Below are positions 14,640 to 23,090 of a DNA stretch of 39,588 nucleotides, in pieces (the first letter of the stretch is position 1; each line of letters opens with the position of its first letter). Below the pieces are notes generated by a model. That model was not told where the DNA came from. It was given only the letters and a program-made list of their open reading frames with translations, and did not search any database. The position numbers and the translations under genes are program-made. Source of the stretch: an uncultured Clostridia bacterium (GTDB lineage: Bacteria > Bacillota > Clostridia > TANB77 > CAG-508); contig CALXEV010000015.1 in the NCBI GenBank assembly GCA_944387425.1, positions 1-39,588 of the forward strand, read 5' to 3'.

Positions 14640-17600
14640 TAATTTTCTCCTTATTCTCTTTCTCAGCAATTTTTCTTTCTTTTTGTTGTTTTTTCAAATT
14701 ATCTTTTGCTACAGTCATAAGAAGTTTAATTCTATTTGTTTGGTTTGCTTCACTTGCACCTGGATCATAATCTACAGGTACTATGTTTGCTTCTGGATAC
14801 ATATCTCTAATAGTTTTAATTACTCCTTTTCCTACAACATGGTTTGGTAAACAAGCAAATGGTTGAACACATATTATATTTGGAATTCCATTTTCCATAT
14901 ATTCAAGCATTTCTGCTGTTAAAAACCATCCCTCACCTGTTTGATTTCCTGTTGATAATACAGATTTTACATTATCTGCTAAGTGCCATATATTTGATGT
15001 AGGTAAATATCCTTTTTTAGATTTTGCTAATGCTTTTCTTGTATCTTTTTCAAATAAGTCGATAAGCTTAATTGCTGCAGCAAATAAAGCTGCTTTTTTA
15101 TTATCATTTTTTAACATTTGATTAGATATTACTTTATTACTTGCAATGAATTTAACAAATCCCAAGAAATCTGGTAGTACAACTTCTGCTCCTTCTTTCT
15201 CTAATAAGTTTGCAGCATAATTATTACCAAAAGGATGATATTTTATTAATATTTCTCCTACTATTCCTACTCTTGGCTTTTCTAATCCTTTTTTCCATTC
15301 TATTTTTTCAAAATCATCTACTATTTGATAAATACTTTTTGAAAATTCTTTTCCTTTACTTTCAACTGCTAATTTCTTTGCTTTTTCTAGCCATTCTTTA
15401 AATAGTTTATCTGTTTCACCTTTATTTTTTTCATATGCTCTATTTTTATAAAGCATTTTTTGCAATAAATCTCCATAAACCATTGCCTTTAAAAGTTTTT
15501 CTACTAATGATAAAGTTAATTTAAATCCCGGATTTTTTTCCATACCAACAACATTAAATGATATTACCGGAATATTCTCATATCCTGCATCTTTTAATGC
15601 TTTGCGTATAAATCCTATATAGTTTGTTGCTCTACATCCTCCACCAGTTTGTGACATTATTAAAGCTGTTTTATCTAAATCATATTCACCTGATTCTAGT
15701 GCTTCAATCATCTGACCTGTTGTGATAATTGATGGATAACATGCGTCATTATTAACATATTTTAGTCCTGTTTCAATTGTGTGAGGTGTACATTCTCTTA
15801 ATAATTTTGCTTTATATCCTTCACTATGTAATATTGGCTCTAAAAATTCAAAATGTATTGGAGCCATTTGTGGTATTAAAATCAAGTAGTCTTTTTTCAT
15901 TTCTTCTGTAAATGTAACTCTTTGTAGTCTATAGTCACCTGTTGCTGTTTTGTCTTTTTTCTCATTTAAACGTTTATTTATACTTGCTAACAATGAACGT
16001 AAACGAATTCTTACAGCTCCTAAATTATTTACTTCATCTATTTTAATTAGAGTATACATTTTTCCGAAGCTTGTTAAGATTTCTTCTACTTGGTCTGTAG
16101 TAACAGCATCAACTCCACATCCAAATGAGTTTATTTGTACCAATTCTAGATTATCATGTCTTCCAACAAAATCTGCTGCTGCATATAATCTTGAATGATA
16201 TACCCATTGGTCAACTACACGTAAAGGTCTCTCTGGTAATGTTTTATCAGCTATACTATCTTCTGTTAATACACACATTCCTAAACTTGTTATTAATGTA
16301 TCAATTCCATGGTTTATTTCTGGGTCTACATGATATGGTCTTCCTGCTAATACAATACCTTTTAAGTTATTTTTTTCTATATATTCAAGTGTTTCTTTAC
16401 CTTTATTATGAATATCTTCTCTACATTTTTGATATTCTGCTTCTGCTTTTGCAATAGCTTCTTTTAATTCTTTTTTAGTAAAGTTATATTCTTTAAATTC
16501 ATCTAATTCTAACATTCTCTTCATTAGTTGTTTTGATTCAAATGGTAAAAATGGATTGATGAATTTTATATTTTCAGTTTTTAATTCTTCAACATTGTTT
16601 TTTATTACTTCTGAATAAGAAATTACAATTGGACAATTATATCTGTTATTAGCATCTGCATATTCTTTTCTTGAATATGGCATACATGGATAAAATATTG
16701 TTTTTATTCCTTTTTGAATAAGACTTATTACATGACCATGTGATAATTTTGCTGGATAACATACAGATTCTGATGGCATTGATTCCATACCTTTTTCATA
16801 TATTTTTCTTGTACTCTTTTCAGAAATTATTACTCTAAATCCTAAATTAGTAAGTAATGTAAACCAAAATGGATAATCTTCATACATATTTAGTACTCTA
16901 GGTATACCAATTGTTCCTCTTGGTGCATCTTTTTCTTCTAATGGTTTATATCCAAATATTCTTTCATATTTATATTTAACTAAGTTTGGAAGTTCACTGT
17001 TTTTATTTACAATTCCTTCTCCTTTTTCACATCTATTTCCTGATATATGTCTTTTTCCATTACTAAATTGGTTAATTGTTAATTGACAATGATTTTCACA
17101 ACCATTACATCTTGTATGTGTAACTTTTATATTTAATTTGTCCATTTGTTCTGGTGTTGCAATTGTTGATTTATATTCCAAGTCCATATTTGCTTCATAT
17201 TGTTGACATGCAAGTAGTGCCATACCATATGCTCCCATAAGTCCTGCTATATCAGGTCTTATTACATTTCTACCAACAATTAATTCAAATGCTCTTAAAA
17301 CCGCTTCATTATAGAATGTTCCTCCTTGAACTACTATATGACTTCCTAATTTTTTTACATCTCTTATTTTCATTACTTTTTGAATTGCATTTTTTATTAC
17401 TGAATATGATAAACCAGCAGAAATATCCCCAACAGAATATCCTTCTTTTTGAGCTTGTTTTATTTTTGAATTCATAAATACAGTACATCTAGAACCTAAA
17501 TCTACTGGATTTTTAGCTTCTAAAGCTTCATTTACAAATTCTGATATATCTAAATTCAAGCTTTTTGCAAATGTTTCTATAAATGAACCACATCCAGATG

Positions 17601-18936
17601 AACAAGCTTCATTAAGCATTATATTGTCAATAGTATTGTTTTTTAATTTGATGTATTTCATGTCTTGACCACCAATATCAACAATACTTGTAACTTTTGG
17701 TTCAAATTTCTTTGCAGCTGTATAATGTGCAATTGTTTCGATTTCATTTAAGTCTACATTTAGTGCTGTTTGAATTAATTTCTCACCATATCCTGTTACT
17801 CCACTATAACGAATTATAGCTTCTTTTGGCATTACTTTATATAATTCTTTTAGCATTTCCATTACACTATCTAGAGGTTTTCCACCATTACTTTGATATG
17901 CTGAATAAAGTAACACTCCATCTCTATCTGTTACAACAAGTTTTGATGTTGTTGATCCAGCATCAATTCCAATGAAGCAATCACCCTTATGTTCTGATAA
18001 TGGTTTCTTTGCAACTTTATCTTTATCATGTCTTTTCTTAAATTCTTCGTATTCTACATTTGTTTTAAATAATGGTTGTAAAGGTTGTGTTGTTGTGTCT
18101 TTAGAAAATCTTAATACTTGTATTTTACTTTTTAATTTTTCTACACTTATTGGTGTCATTTCTTGTGAATCTAAGCATGCTCCTTTAGCAACTAATAAAT
18201 GTGCTTCTTCTGGCACTATTGTTTGTTTTGGTGTTAAGTGTAATGTTTCTACAAATCTTTTTCTTAATTCTGGTAAATAGTTTAATGGTCCTCCTAAAAA
18301 TGCAACATTTCCACGTATTGGTCTACCACATGCTAGTCCACTTATTGTTTGGTTTACTACTGCTTGGAAGATTGATACTGCTATGTCTTCCTTTGCAGCA
18401 CCTTCATTTAATAGTGGTTGTACATCTGTTTTTGCAAATACTCCACAACGTGATGCTATTGGATATATTGTTTGATAATTTTTGGCTAATTCATTTAGTC
18501 CTGCTGTATCTGTATTTAATAATGAAGCCATTTGGTCTAAAAATGCTCCTGTACCTCCAGCACATGTTCCGTTCATACGTTGTTCTATTGATTTACCAAA
18601 GTATATTATTTTTGCGTCTTCTCCACCTAATTCTATAACTACATCTGTTTGTGGTATGTATTTTTCTACTGCTCTTTTACATGCTACTACTTCTTGAATA
18701 AATGGTACATCTAAAAATTTGGCTGTACTCATTGCTCCAGAACCTGTTAGTGCAATTGTAAATTCATAGTCTTTGTATTTTTCTACTAAGTTTTCTAATA
18801 CTTTACATACTGTGTTTTTTGTATCTGAATAATGTCTTTCATATGATGTATGTATTACTTCTAGTTTTTCATTCATTACTACAATTTTTACTGTTGTTGA
18901 ACCCACGTCCATTCCTATATGTACTACTTTTTTCAT
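14623..18936 (-). CDS. Acyl-CoA dehydratase activase-related protein, double ASKHA ATPase fused to HgdB-like domains
   Basis: This giant 1437-residue protein combines two BcrAD/BadFG-type ATPase domains and dehydratase-like domains. The first ATPase starts at MDVGSTTVK (near residue 9), with CAGGTGAFLDQMA further on. The second starts at GIDAGSTTSKLVV (near 330), with ACSSGCGSFIE. A Cys-rich CNGCENHCQ motif (near 615) is followed by a DUF2229-like region and two HgdB/COG3580-like segments with conserved Cys, such as YPCMPYS and GGGCRATNY. In 2-hydroxyacyl-CoA dehydratases the activase uses ATP and a 4Fe-4S cluster to inject an electron. In this large fused family the substrate is unknown. The ATG at 18936 has AAAGGA about 10 nt before it; the longer frame runs into repeat DNA. 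Confidence 0.88.
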   Translation of the reverse strand: MKKVVHIGMDVGSTTVKIVVMNEKLEVIHTSYERHYSDTKNTVCKVLENLVEKYKDYEFTIALTGSGAMSTAKFLDVPFIQEVVACKRAVEKYIPQTDVVIELGGEDAKIIYFGKSIEQRMNGTCAGGTGAFLDQMASLLNTDTAGLNELAKNYQTIYPIASRCGVFAKTDVQPLLNEGAAKEDIAVSIFQAVVNQTISGLACGRPIRGNVAFLGGPLNYLPELRKRFVETLHLTPKQTIVPEEAHLLVAKGACLDSQEMTPISVEKLKSKIQVLRFSKDTTTQPLQPLFKTNVEYEEFKKRHDKDKVAKKPLSEHKGDCFIGIDAGSTTSKLVVTDRDGVLLYSAYQSNGGKPLDSVMEMLKELYKVMPKEAIIRYSGVTGYGEKLIQTALNVDLNEIETIAHYTAAKKFEPKVTSIVDIGGQDMKYIKLKNNTIDNIMLNEACSSGCGSFIETFAKSLNLDISEFVNEALEAKNPVDLGSRCTVFMNSKIKQAQKEGYSVGDISAGLSYSVIKNAIQKVMKIRDVKKLGSHIVVQGGTFYNEAVLRAFELIVGRNVIRPDIAGLMGAYGMALLACQQYEANMDLEYKSTIATPEQMDKLNIKVTHTRCNGCENHCQLTINQFSNGKRHISGNRCEKGEGIVNKNSELPNLVKYKYERIFGYKPLEEKDAPRGTIGIPRVLNMYEDYPFWFTLLTNLGFRVIISEKSTRKIYEKGMESMPSESVCYPAKLSHGHVISLIQKGIKTIFYPCMPYSRKEYADANNRYNCPIVISYSEVIKNNVEELKTENIKFINPFLPFESKQLMKRMLELDEFKEYNFTKKELKEAIAKAEAEYQKCREDIHNKGKETLEYIEKNNLKGIVLAGRPYHVDPEINHGIDTLITSLGMCVLTEDSIADKTLPERPLRVVDQWVYHSRLYAAADFVGRHDNLELVQINSFGCGVDAVTTDQVEEILTSFGKMYTLIKIDEVNNLGAVRIRLRSLLASINKRLNEKKDKTATGDYRLQRVTFTEEMKKDYLILIPQMAPIHFEFLEPILHSEGYKAKLLRECTPHTIETGLKYVNNDACYPSIITTGQMIEALESGEYDLDKTALIMSQTGGGCRATNYIGFIRKALKDAGYENIPVISFNVVGMEKNPGFKLTLSLVEKLLKAMVYGDLLQKMLYKNRAYEKNKGETDKLFKEWLEKAKKLAVESKGKEFSKSIYQIVDDFEKIEWKKGLEKPRVGIVGEILIKYHPFGNNYAANLLEKEGAEVVLPDFLGFVKFIASNKVISNQMLKNDNKKAALFAAAIKLIDLFEKDTRKALAKSKKGYLPTSNIWHLADNVKSVLSTGNQTGEGWFLTAEMLEYMENGIPNIICVQPFACLPNHVVGKGVIKTIRDMYPEANIVPVDYDPGASEANQTNRIKLLMTVAKDNLKKQQKERKIAEKENKEKINVNTN

Positions 18937-18956
18937 ATAATTCAATTCCTTTCTGA

Positions 18957-19044
18957 GCATTTGGGGCCGGGGCTTTTTTGTCATTTTGACAATTGGTGCC
19001 GGTTCTCTTTTGCTTTTTTGGCATTTGGTGCCGGTTCTCTTTTG
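18957..19044 (-). repeat. Three tandem leader repeats before the activase gene
   Basis: Copies start near 18957, 18989 and 19021 with a 32-nt period. Read with the gene, the two distal copies contain AGAACCGGCACCAAATGCC-like sequence. The copy nearest the gene is degenerate (GCCCCGGCCCCAAATG) and merges with the ribosome-binding region. Orientation follows the gene. Confidence 0.85.
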
Positions 19045-19061
19045 TTCAATTTAATTATTTT

Positions 19062-19088
19062 ATTATATAATTGTGAATTTTTTGTGAA
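19062..19088 (-). promoter_or_regulatory. Activase promoter with TGTGAA-N5-TGTGAA
   Basis: On the minus strand TATAAT (complement of 19062-19067) is preceded by TTCACA (19083-19088) at 15 nt. On the plus strand TGTGAA occurs at 19072-19077 and 19083-19088, an 11-bp period like OmpR-family regulator sites. The same arrangement lies before the ABC transporter gene. Confidence 0.5.
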
Positions 19089-19179
19089 ATTTTTAATAAT
19101 TTGTTTTTAGCAAATTGAGTAAATTATATCATATTTATTTTTTTTTATCAATATTAAGAGTTGGATTTAAACTAATTAG

Positions 19180-19208
19180 TTGCTTTTTCTAATGTCTTTT
19201 GTTATAAT
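19180..19208 (+). promoter_or_regulatory. Promoter of the membrane peptide gene
   Basis: TTGCTT (19180-19185) and TATAAT (19203-19208) are 17 nt apart. Confidence 0.65.
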
Positions 19209-19217
19209 AATCATGTT

Positions 19218-19293
19218 AAAGGAAATTTCCTTTTGTTGAACTATTTTTAATATTGAATGTCATATTTTCAACTCATAAGCGACTTTAAGGAGG
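19218..19293 (+). promoter_or_regulatory. Structured leader A, possible Shine-Dalgarno switch
   Basis: The palindrome AAAGGAAATTTCCTTT (19218-19233) is followed by GTTGAA (19235-19240) pairing with TTCAAC (19267-19272), then TCATAA and AAGGAGGT. CCTTT (19229-19233) could pair with the upstream AAAGG or with AAGG of the ribosome binding site (19287-19290). The same order of elements occurs before the gene at 19647. Confidence 0.5.
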
Positions 19294-19301
19294 TCACTAC
19301 T

Positions 19302-19496
19302 ATGAAAACACTGTTTAAAATTTTACTTCTTATGATTATTATAATAGTTTGTTTCACTGTTCTTATGACACTATTTATTCCATTTAGTATAATTTTAAGT
19401 ATAGTAGCTGCAATTTTTTCAGTGATTTTGAAGATAGCTTTGGTTACAATTTTGGTTATAGTCCTGGTTTTGATGATTATATTTATATCCCGATAA
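19302..19496 (+). CDS. Small hydrophobic membrane protein, 64 residues
   Basis: The product is almost entirely hydrophobic. A lysine-containing start (MKTLFKILLL) is followed by continuous Ile/Val/Leu/Phe segments, probably two transmembrane helices (about 4-34 and 38-62), ending in SR. No family is recognised. The ATG at 19302 follows a perfect AAGGAGGTC at good spacing; the longer in-frame start upstream has no site. It is a single-gene unit with its own promoter, a folded leader shared in design with the next gene, and a terminator. The lack of soluble parts fits a small membrane protein or a type-I-toxin-like peptide, but there is no direct evidence for toxicity. Confidence 0.65.
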   Translation: MKTLFKILLLMIIIIVCFTVLMTLFIPFSIILSIVAAIFSVILKIALVTILVIVLVLMIIFISR

Positions 19497-19500
19497 TTTT

Positions 19501-19550
19501 AACCCAAAAAAAAAATATTCTACTGAATTTTCTTTTTGGGGTTTTTTTAT
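19501..19550 (+). terminator. Intrinsic terminator of the membrane peptide gene
   Basis: AACCC plus an A-run pairs with a T-run plus GGGGTT. Inside this, ATTC/GAAT closes the TACT loop, and TTTTTTT follows. It lies 5 nt after the stop codon. Confidence 0.8.
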
Positions 19551-19553
19551 TAT

Positions 19554-19582
19554 TTGCTTTTTTATGTAAAATATGGTAAAAT
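19554..19582 (+). promoter_or_regulatory. Promoter of the orphan gene at 19647
   Basis: TTGCTT (19554-19559) and TAAAAT (19577-19582) are 17 nt apart, with TG one base before the -10. The -35 hexamer is identical to that of the preceding gene's promoter. Confidence 0.6.
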
Positions 19583-19591
19583 AAAATTTGG

Positions 19592-19638
19592 AAAGGTTTT
19601 CGCCTTTGTTGAACATCAACTCATAAACATCAAGGAGG
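19592..19638 (+). promoter_or_regulatory. Structured leader B, counterpart of leader A
   Basis: AAAGG (19592-19596) pairs with CCTTT (19603-19607), then GTTGA (19608-19612) with TCAAC (19616-19620), followed by TCATAA and AAGGAGG (19632-19638). CCTTT could instead pair with the Shine-Dalgarno AAGG. The element order matches leader A although loop lengths differ. Confidence 0.5.
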
Positions 19639-19646
19639 TAAACAAA

Positions 19647-20198
19647 ATGGAGTTGAACTTTAAAATCGGAGCAATCATTCGGTTTGAATTGATGGGATGT
19701 GTAACTCCTGTAGTCAAACTGGGTAAAGTCATCAGTGTGACTTCGTCGTTTGTTACAATTCTTCCTCAGGTGCATATTCACCGCAAAGATGGAGAAGTTG
19801 TAAAAGACTGGACAGTTTTGTTAAATCCAGAAAGTGCTGAGTTTGACAAAAACTGCACTGCAGACTCCAACATTCCAGTGCATATTCGCCGGAATTTGAT
19901 TATGTCTTGGCAGTATGCTTCTCCCGACGACGACTTTATCACTCATGATCTGGTTGATATCATTGAATATCAGCCTGGTGACCACTGCATCAACCAGTAC
20001 AAGAATGGCATCTGTTATGGGGACGGAGCTGACTGTTCCACTATTAAGGAAGAGAACAGCAATATCACTTTCTACCATACTCCAGTTATGCCACCGGACT
20101 TCTCGACGTGTGATGATACTGGTGATGACACTGGTTTTGAGCTTGGTATTGAGCACAGTAGTGATGTTGACAACTGCATGATGAACGGCATCTTCTAA
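19647..20198 (+). CDS. Orphan hypothetical protein, 183 residues
   Basis: No family is recognised. From the ATG at 19647 (perfect AAGGAGG) the protein is soluble and beta-rich in its first half (KIGAIIRFELMGCVTPVVKL, with repeated Val/Ile strands around 20-50). Its second half contains CINQYKNGICYGDGADC and a Thr/Asp-rich acidic tail (CDDTGDDTG), seven to eight cysteines in all. Codon choice is distinctly GC-richer than in flanking genes, with many C- and G-ending codons such as GACGACGAC. It is a single-gene unit with its own promoter, a structured leader and a strong terminator. Together with the gene at 13226 it looks foreign or lineage-specific. The longer upstream reading frame crosses the promoter and is not used. 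Confidence 0.78.
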   Translation: MELNFKIGAIIRFELMGCVTPVVKLGKVISVTSSFVTILPQVHIHRKDGEVVKDWTVLLNPESAEFDKNCTADSNIPVHIRRNLIMSWQYASPDDDFITHDLVDIIEYQPGDHCINQYKNGICYGDGADCSTIKEENSNITFYHTPVMPPDFSTCDDTGDDTGFELGIEHSSDVDNCMMNGIF

Positions 20199-20221
20199 AG
20201 ATAGTTCATTGCTCCAAAAAC

Positions 20222-20268
20222 GGGAAAGAAGTAGGCTTAAATAAGCCTGCTTCTTTCCCAGTTTTATT
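20222..20268. terminator. Strong intrinsic terminator
   Basis: GGGAAAGAAG-N-AGGCTT pairs with its complement (20222-20259), followed by GTTTTATTAT. It separates the orphan gene from the convergent ABC transporter gene and could serve both. Confidence 0.85.
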
Positions 20269-20272
20269 ATAT

Positions 20273-22879
20273 TTATTCACTTCTTAAAGCTTCAACCGGA
20301 TCTCGTTTTGCTGCAAATCTTGCTGGAATTAATCCTGCAATCATTGTAAGAACAACACTTATCACTACTAATATAATTGCTCCTCCAACTGGTAATTTTG
20401 CAATACCTGTAATTCCCACTAACATATTTATAATTATATTTATTGGTATATTTAATAATATTGTTACTCCTATTCCTAATAAACCTGCAACTAATCCAAC
20501 AATTAAAGTTTCTGCATTAAATACTCTTGAAACATCTTTCTTTGATGCACCTATACTACGTAAAATTCCAATTTCTTTTGTTCTTTCTAATACTGAAATA
20601 TATGTTATAATTCCAATCATTATTGAAGAAACAACCAAAGAAATTCCTACAAAAGCAATTAATGCATAACTGATAACATCAATTATTGTTGATACAGAAC
20701 TCATCATAATTCCTACTATGTCTGTATAATTAATTACATTTTCTTCTTTACTTTCTTGTGTTTGTTTATCATTATAGTCAGAAATAATATTAGTTATCAT
20801 ATCTTTTGAGTCAAAGTCTTTTGGATATAAATTAATTGTACTTGGTTTATTTAAATCTACAACTCCCAATTTTGTTAGATTACTATCATATGTTGCATTA
20901 GCATTTGAAGAATATGTTTGCATTAATTCTGCAAGTTCTTCTTGTGAAAGAGTTGCTATATAAGCTTTTTGTTCATCAGATAATTGTGAAAAGTCAAATG
21001 AATTATTAGAACCCTCAGCAAATTCAATTCCTGTAAATACATTTACATTAGGGTTGGCTTTTTGTTCCTTTACTATTTCTGTTTCATTTATTTTATTTAT
21101 TACATATTCTTTTAAATCTTTATTATATCCAACTAATCCAGCTCCTGATGATGTTACTGTTTCTCCATTTGGTTTTATAATTCCTACTATTGAAATTTCT
21201 TCTGCATTTTGTACTATTTGCTTCATGTATTCTGTATCATCAGACATATCCTGCCATGCATTTCCAACTTTTTTATAATAATCTGTATTTAGTAAAACTT
21301 TAAATTTATAATTTAAGATATCATCATATGAATAACTCTCTGTTTCACTACTTGTTTCAAGTTCTTCTCCATTTTTTATTTTGTCCATTGCTTCACTTAA
21401 CTCACTTATATCTTTAATACCTAAAGAATATAGTGTATAATCACTTATTTCGTTATTTTCATCAACTATTAATACAACTTCATTATAATTAGTTGGCCAT
21501 CTACCTGCTAAAACATCATATTGTGATTCAAGCAATTCTTGATTATCTAGAAGTTCTGTCCATACGTCTGTTGATGTTAAAGTTGTTCCTCCTGAAAACA
21601 TTGAGCTTGATTCCTGTTGAACTTCTATCATCTGTCCAAATCCAAGTTCATTAAATACTATGCTTGGATTTACTTGTTGAATATCTCCATTTTCATCTTG
21701 ATTATATATGTTTAAATCCAAATCATAGCCATATTGAATTGAATTTGTATAATTTTTTATATCACTTTCTCCACTTTCTAGAAATGTCTTAAATGCTTCC
21801 AAATTATTTGTCTGTACTTTTGTTGAAACTGTTTCTAATATTTCATTCACAATTTCTCTTGAATATATTTTTCCATCTTCATGTTCAACTTCTTCATCGC
21901 TTCCCATCATTGATTCCATCATGCTAGACATATCAATCGTTGATTCTTGAATTGTTATAGGATATGATGATAATGTATCTTCTTCAACTCTGTCTATATA
22001 AGATTGCATACCATGTGATAATGATAAAATCAAGGCAATTCCGATTATTCCAATACTTCCAGCAAAAGCTGTTAAAAATGTTCTTCCTTTTTTAGTCATT
22101 AAATTATTTAAACTTAAACGGACAGCTGTTCCAAACTTCATTGAAGCTTTTCCTGATTTTTCCTTTTTGTTTTTAGCTTTTTCTATATCTTTTTCTGAAG
22201 CATGATATGGATTGGTATCATCTGTAATATTTCCGTCTAATAATCTAATTATTCTTGAAGAATATTTTTCTGCTAAATTAGGATTATGTGTTACCATTAT
22301 TATTAATCTGTCTTTTGATATTTCTTTCAAAATCTCCATTACTTGTTCACTTGTTTGTGAATCTAATGCACCTGTTGGCTCATCTGCAAGTAATATATCT
22401 GGGTCATTTACTAATGCTCTTGCTATTGCAACTCTTTGCATTTGACCTCCAGACATCTGGTTTGGTTTCTTATTTAATTGGTCTCCTAATCCAACTTTTT
22501 CTAATGCCTCTTTTGCTCTCCTTTTTCTTTCTTCTTTACTTACACCTGAAATTGTTAGTGCTAGTTCAACATTAGATAAAACTGTTTGGTGTGGTATTAA
22601 GTTATAACTTTGAAATACAAATCCTACTGAATGATTTCTATATGTATCCCAGTCTTTATCTTTAAATTCTTTTGTTGTTTTTCCATTTATAACTAAATCT
22701 CCTGAAGTATATCTATCTAGTCCACCGATAATATTTAATAATGTAGTTTTTCCAGAACCACTTTGTCCTAGAATTGATACAAATTCACTTTCTCTAAATT
22801 CCAGATTAATTCCTTTTAATGCATTTACTTCGTTGTCTCCTGATAAATAATTTTTAGTTATATTTTTTAATTGTAACAT
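20273..22879 (-). CDS. MacB/FtsX-type ABC transporter, fused ATPase and permease
   Basis: This 868-residue protein has an N-terminal ABC ATPase of the LolD/MacB type: Walker A GQSGSGKTT (36-44), signature MSGGQMQRVA (near 143), Walker B ILLADEPTGALDS. It is fused to a FtsX-type permease with one membrane helix near 270-290, a large extracytoplasmic domain of about 430 residues, and three C-terminal helices. Such MacB-like proteins act by mechanotransmission at the cell envelope, exporting peptides or antibiotics or controlling enzymes. The substrate cannot be inferred. GGAGG precedes the ATG. Two degenerate leader repeats and a promoter that resembles the activase promoter lie upstream. Confidence 0.92.
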   Translation of the reverse strand: MLQLKNITKNYLSGDNEVNALKGINLEFRESEFVSILGQSGSGKTTLLNIIGGLDRYTSGDLVINGKTTKEFKDKDWDTYRNHSVGFVFQSYNLIPHQTVLSNVELALTISGVSKEERKRRAKEALEKVGLGDQLNKKPNQMSGGQMQRVAIARALVNDPDILLADEPTGALDSQTSEQVMEILKEISKDRLIIMVTHNPNLAEKYSSRIIRLLDGNITDDTNPYHASEKDIEKAKNKKEKSGKASMKFGTAVRLSLNNLMTKKGRTFLTAFAGSIGIIGIALILSLSHGMQSYIDRVEEDTLSSYPITIQESTIDMSSMMESMMGSDEEVEHEDGKIYSREIVNEILETVSTKVQTNNLEAFKTFLESGESDIKNYTNSIQYGYDLDLNIYNQDENGDIQQVNPSIVFNELGFGQMIEVQQESSSMFSGGTTLTSTDVWTELLDNQELLESQYDVLAGRWPTNYNEVVLIVDENNEISDYTLYSLGIKDISELSEAMDKIKNGEELETSSETESYSYDDILNYKFKVLLNTDYYKKVGNAWQDMSDDTEYMKQIVQNAEEISIVGIIKPNGETVTSSGAGLVGYNKDLKEYVINKINETEIVKEQKANPNVNVFTGIEFAEGSNNSFDFSQLSDEQKAYIATLSQEELAELMQTYSSNANATYDSNLTKLGVVDLNKPSTINLYPKDFDSKDMITNIISDYNDKQTQESKEENVINYTDIVGIMMSSVSTIIDVISYALIAFVGISLVVSSIMIGIITYISVLERTKEIGILRSIGASKKDVSRVFNAETLIVGLVAGLLGIGVTILLNIPINIIINMLVGITGIAKLPVGGAIILVVISVVLTMIAGLIPARFAAKRDPVEALRSE

Positions 22880-22894
22880 TTAAGCCTCCTTAAT

Positions 22895-22958
22895 CATTTG
22901 GTACCGGTTCTTTTTTGCCATTTTTCTATTTTGACATTTCGTGCCAATTCTTTTTTGC
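22895..22958 (-). repeat. Two degenerate leader repeats before the ABC transporter
   Basis: CATTTGGTACCGGTTC (22895-22910) and CATTTCGTGCCAATTC (22935-22950) are diverged copies with a 40-nt period. Orientation follows the gene. Confidence 0.75.
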
Positions 22959-22974
22959 TTGGTTTTATTATTCT

Positions 22975-23001
22975 ATTATATAATTGTGAATTCTTTGTGA
23001 A
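22975..23001 (-). promoter_or_regulatory. ABC transporter promoter with TGTGAA-N5-TGTGAA
   Basis: TATAAT (complement of 22975-22980) and TTCACA (22996-23001) are 15 nt apart on the minus strand. TGTGAA occurs at 22985-22990 and 22996-23001 on the plus strand. The roughly 30-nt block is nearly identical to the one at 19062-19088. Confidence 0.5.
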
Positions 23002-23030
23002 TTAATACATTTTTATACTAAATTTTATCA

Positions 23031-23075
23031 AATCAAAAGCTCCAAGAGAAAATTATCTCCTAGAGCTTTTGATTT
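23031..23075. terminator. Terminator of the 129-residue gene
   Basis: AAATCAAAAGCTC and its complement pair, with AGAGA/TCTCC-type pairing inside. A T-run follows on the minus strand. It lies just past the stop at 23091. Confidence 0.8.
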
Positions 23076-23090
23076 TTCATAGTGCTTTAA

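Larger units (their letters stand above)
18937..19301. other. Gene-free divergent region
   Basis: It holds three tandem leader repeats of the activase gene (18957-19044), that gene's promoter with a TGTGAA direct repeat (19062-19088), an A/T-rich spacer with nothing recognisable (about 19090-19175), then the promoter and structured leader of the plus-strand membrane peptide gene. Confidence 0.7.

Noticed and set aside
19257-19301. Longer start of the membrane peptide (79 residues)
   Set aside because: The upstream ATG has no ribosome binding site and lies inside the paired leader; the ATG at 19302 follows a perfect AAGGAGG.
13226-20198. Prophage or integrated element covering the orphan genes
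   Set aside because: The genes between them (PF06541, activase) have host-like composition, and there is no integrase, attachment-site repeat or phage structural gene.
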